DNA of 24,576 bases from a virus: the IMG/VR virus record IMGVR_UViG_3300009314_000913, positions 1 to 24,576 of that record, one strand, 5' to 3'. Below, piece after piece: positions 21,896 to 24,576 of this stretch (position 1 is its first letter; every line of letters begins with the position of its first letter). The position numbers and the translations under genes are program-made. Below the pieces are notes generated by a model. The model did no database searches and was not told where the DNA came from. It was given only the letters and a program-made list of their open reading frames with translations.

Positions 21896-24576
21896 ATGGA
21901 GACATTCGCAACCGACATCGAGAAGCTCGACTTCCTGCTGGAGGCCGACGCAGCCCTGGCCTTCTTGGGGCTGGAAGCCGAAGCCGCGGCCGCCGACGCG
22001 GAAGAGCGGCCGAAGTACGTGGCCACGTACATCGGCTCCAAGCAGAAACTCGTGGACTGGATTTGGCGCAACACCCCCGAGGGCGTCAAGAGCGCCTTCG
22101 ACGCGTTCTGCGGGTCTGCGGTGGTCGGCTACATGTACAAGACCAAGGGCCTGCGCGTGGTCGCCAACGACCGGCTGCGCTTCGCCTACCACACGGCGCG
22201 CGCCATCATCGAAAACGACTCCACTCGGCTGACGGACGCCGAGATCGATGCCCTCGTCGCCGCCAACCCCAAGGCCGGCGACTTTGTGCAGCGGACGTTC
22301 AAGGGCATCTACTTCAGCCCCGGCGTGCATGGGATCATCGACCATATTCGCGCCAACATCGACGCACTAAGCGGCTACAAGAAGGACTTGGCCCTCTTCG
22401 CCCTGGGCAAGGCGTGCATCACGGGCGGCTTCGGCCACTTCTCGGCAACCACCGAGATGGCGCGGCGCAACTACACCCCCGACCAGTTCCGGGAGAAGGT
22501 CAAGGAGACCGCGCGGCGCGTCAACGCCCTGGTCTTCGACAACGGCCAGAAGTGCAAGGCGCTCCAGAAGGACATCCTGGAAGCCCTGCCCGAGGCCAAG
22601 GTGGACCTCGCCTACTTCGATCCGCCCTACGCCACGCACTTCTCCACCACCAATTACGAGAGGGCCTACCACTTCATCGAGGGGCTGATGACGTACTGGG
22701 ACGGGCTGGAGATCGACACCGACAACAAGCTCCGCAACTTCAAGTCGACCCACAAGACCGTCACCAAGGCCAATGCCCACGACTTCTTCGACGGCTTCTT
22801 CGCCAAGGCCCGCCACATCCCGCACTGGCTCGTGTCCTACCGCGACCAGGCGTACCCGTCCGAGCCGGAGATGAAGAAGCTCTTGGCGACTCACGGGCGC
22901 GACTCCCGCATGAAGTCCAAGGACCACGAGTACATGATGACCACGCGCCACGGCGACGCGTCGCACGGCAAGGAGAGGCTCTTCATCTGCCGCCGCGCGC
23001 AGGTGCAGCGGGCCGCGGCTGCCCTCGCTGGCGAGGCGCTCCACGCCGACGCCATGCAGGCCGAAGCCATCTGGGAGGAGACCCGGAGCGAAATCCGCTA
23101 CCGCGTGCGCGACCCGAAGGATTTTCGCCCCGACACCTTCCGCCGGAAGGCGCTCGACGGCGTGGACGGCGTCTCCATCGTCGTCGCCAAGCTGAAGCCG
23201 GAGCACGTTCTCGAGGGCAACGATCCGGAGTCCATGGTCATCCAGGCGTACCGCTTTGCGCGGAAGACCAACGACACTCCCGAAGGCTGGACCCTGGATC
23301 GCGCCAAGGAGTGGATCGCCGAGAACGCCAAGGACGGAACGGCCCATTTGGAGGCGGCCGCCGCGGATGAGGCCGCGGATGCGGAAGGCGCCTTGCCCCA
23401 GGACGCCGAGGACGCACACTCCTCCTCGGATACCCTCGTCGCAGAGGGCGAAGAAACACACGATCTCCTGTCCCTGACCGGCGAGTTCGACCTGGACATC
23501 CTGGAAGCCATCGCCGCGCAGGAGCGCGTGCCGCGCGTTACCGGCTTCATGGGGTCCAAATACTTCATCCTGGGCTGGATCGACAAGCACGTGCCCAAGG
23601 ACGCCAAGAGCCTGTTCGACGCCTTCGCCGGCGGCTGCAACGTGGCCTACTACTACAAGCGCAAGGGCCTGAAGGTCTATGCCAACGACCTGCTGAAGTT
23701 CCCGTACCACCTGGCCCGCGCCGTCATCGAGAACTCGAAGGAAACGCTCACTCCCGAGGACGTCGAGGCCCTCTTCGAGCCGAATGCCCAGGCTGGCAAG
23801 TTCTGCGTGGACAACTTCCACGGCTACTACTACACGCGGCCCATCCTCGCCTGGCTCGATAACACCTGGGCCAACATCCAGAAGTTGTCGGGCTACAAGA
23901 AGGACATTGCCCTGGCCGCCCTGGGCTGTACCTGCAAGGCCAAGGCGCGCTTCGGCCAGTTCTCGCGCAGCAAGAAAGGCATGCGGGGCCGGCTGAGCGA
24001 CGACCACGAGCGCGCCCGCCACACACAACTGGGCAACATGCCGCTGTCGGAGTTCACGGAAACCTTCCGGCGCTATGTGAAGCAGCTCAACCGGCTCGTT
24101 TTCGACAACGGCCAGGAATGCCGCGTCTTCAACGCCGACGTGCTTGAGATCATTCCCAAGGTCAAGGCCGACGTCATCTACTGCGACCCACCGTATGTGA
24201 CCGAGTTCGGCTCGAACGATTACGAGAGCGACCTCCACTTCGTCGAGGGCCTGATGACGATGTGGAAGGGCAAGACGCTCACCGACGACACCCGCCGCGC
24301 CTTCCAGTCCCGCACCCGTTACACCAAAGCGTCCATGAAGGAACTCTTCCAGAGCTTCATCGCCGCCGCGCGCAAGAACGCTTCCACGATCCTCATCAGC
24401 TACCGCGACAAGGCATTCCCGACCGAGGACGAGGTCAAGGGCATGCTCGCGCACGACTATGAGAAGGTGGGCGTGAGCGCCATCGACGTGCAGTACGGCA
24501 TCGTACCCTACGAGGCCAAGCGCGGCGGTAAGTTCGCCAAGGAACTCCTGTTCGTGGCGACCGGGCCCAAGCGCAT
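21896..24576 (+). CDS. Tandem dual D12-class adenine DNA methyltransferase, 3'-truncated by window edge
   Basis: One open frame runs without a stop from ATG 21896 to the window end, at least 893 residues. ATG follows GAGGA by 8 bases. It contains two homologous Dam/D12-class N6-adenine methyltransferase domains. The first has FDAFCG (68-73) and catalytic DPPY at 242-245; the second has FDAFAG (574-579) and DPPY at 764-767. The repeats share YK.KGL.V.AND, YH.ARA.IEN, LSGYKKD and VFDNGQ.C. Between them, about 395-478, lies another module containing RYRVRDPKDFRPDTF and WTLDRAKEWIAEN, a pattern I associate with phage head-protein N-termini, then an acidic linker. These enzymes methylate adenine in specific sites, probably shielding phage DNA from host restriction; target sites are unknown. 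Confidence 0.92.
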   Translation, partial: METFATDIEKLDFLLEADAALAFLGLEAEAAAADAEERPKYVATYIGSKQKLVDWIWRNTPEGVKSAFDAFCGSAVVGYMYKTKGLRVVANDRLRFAYHTARAIIENDSTRLTDAEIDALVAANPKAGDFVQRTFKGIYFSPGVHGIIDHIRANIDALSGYKKDLALFALGKACITGGFGHFSATTEMARRNYTPDQFREKVKETARRVNALVFDNGQKCKALQKDILEALPEAKVDLAYFDPPYATHFSTTNYERAYHFIEGLMTYWDGLEIDTDNKLRNFKSTHKTVTKANAHDFFDGFFAKARHIPHWLVSYRDQAYPSEPEMKKLLATHGRDSRMKSKDHEYMMTTRHGDASHGKERLFICRRAQVQRAAAALAGEALHADAMQAEAIWEETRSEIRYRVRDPKDFRPDTFRRKALDGVDGVSIVVAKLKPEHVLEGNDPESMVIQAYRFARKTNDTPEGWTLDRAKEWIAENAKDGTAHLEAAAADEAADAEGALPQDAEDAHSSSDTLVAEGEETHDLLSLTGEFDLDILEAIAAQERVPRVTGFMGSKYFILGWIDKHVPKDAKSLFDAFAGGCNVAYYYKRKGLKVYANDLLKFPYHLARAVIENSKETLTPEDVEALFEPNAQAGKFCVDNFHGYYYTRPILAWLDNTWANIQKLSGYKKDIALAALGCTCKAKARFGQFSRSKKGMRGRLSDDHERARHTQLGNMPLSEFTETFRRYVKQLNRLVFDNGQECRVFNADVLEIIPKVKADVIYCDPPYVTEFGSNDYESDLHFVEGLMTMWKGKTLTDDTRRAFQSRTRYTKASMKELFQSFIAAARKNASTILISYRDKAFPTEDEVKGMLAHDYEKVGVSAIDVQYGIVPYEAKRGGKFAKELLFVATGPKR

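Noticed and set aside
21817-23370. + strand open frame of 517 codons overlapping the methyltransferase
   Set aside because: It begins inside the terminator and is a wrong-frame shadow rich in Arg, Gly and Pro.
22367-24454. Long - strand open frame of 695 codons
   Set aside because: It is antisense to the dual methyltransferase, whose two DPPY catalytic motifs and internal homology identify the real frame.

Overview
The window is GC-rich bacterial DNA that reads as part of a temperate tailed-phage genome or prophage. The evidence is a phage replication module (SF2 helicase, VRR-NUC nuclease, primase-polymerase), a terminase, a portal protein, a MuF-type minor head protein, a tyrosine integrase and candidate lysis genes. 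Almost all phage genes are on the + strand, tightly packed with ATGA or GTGA stop/start overlaps and clear Shine-Dalgarno sites. The sequence alone does not identify the host. No rRNA, tRNA or CRISPR array was found.

Layout. Positions 1-4148 carry the replication module, with the helicase cut by the left edge. Positions 4149-4509 are non-coding, with a cluster of CGCAATC repeats flanked by alternating purine-pyrimidine tracts: a candidate replication origin. Positions 4510-5676 (-) encode an AAA/DUF4143 ATPase with a near-consensus, apparently leaderless promoter. Positions 5765-6285 hold two small genes, one with an excisionase-like helix-turn-helix. A Doc toxin with an AbrB-type antitoxin follows on the - strand (6406-7023). 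A zinc-finger, small-terminase-like gene (7146-7709) is followed by about 445 bp of non-coding DNA containing a regularly spaced AAGCAGT array. Next come a small acyltransferase-like gene and a reverse-strand recombinase pair (8778-10026): a complete integrase and a stand-alone copy of its core-binding domain. The large terminase (10189-11859) starts with the same kind of zinc finger as the small-terminase-like gene. A VapBC pair (11888-12465, -) separates it from holin-like, lipoprotein, portal and MuF genes.

The most unusual genes lie on the right. A 1532-residue MuF protein (15450-20048) carries DNA-binding-like helical repeats, a PI3K/actin-fragmin/HipA-like kinase domain and a C-terminal region that may be an ADP-ribosyltransferase-like toxin. 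It is translationally coupled to three small genes of unknown function that could include immunity proteins. After a lower-GC cargo gene and a strong terminator, a single open frame runs from 21896 past the window end. It encodes two tandem D12-class adenine methyltransferase domains with a different, phage-structural-like domain between them.

Working together, the left genes would replicate the phage, the terminase, portal and MuF genes would package DNA and build the head, and the integrase would integrate and excise it. The reverse-strand toxin-antitoxin and ATPase genes look like inserted accessory cargo. The MuF polyprotein may deliver effector domains with the virion, and the methyltransferases may protect phage DNA from restriction.
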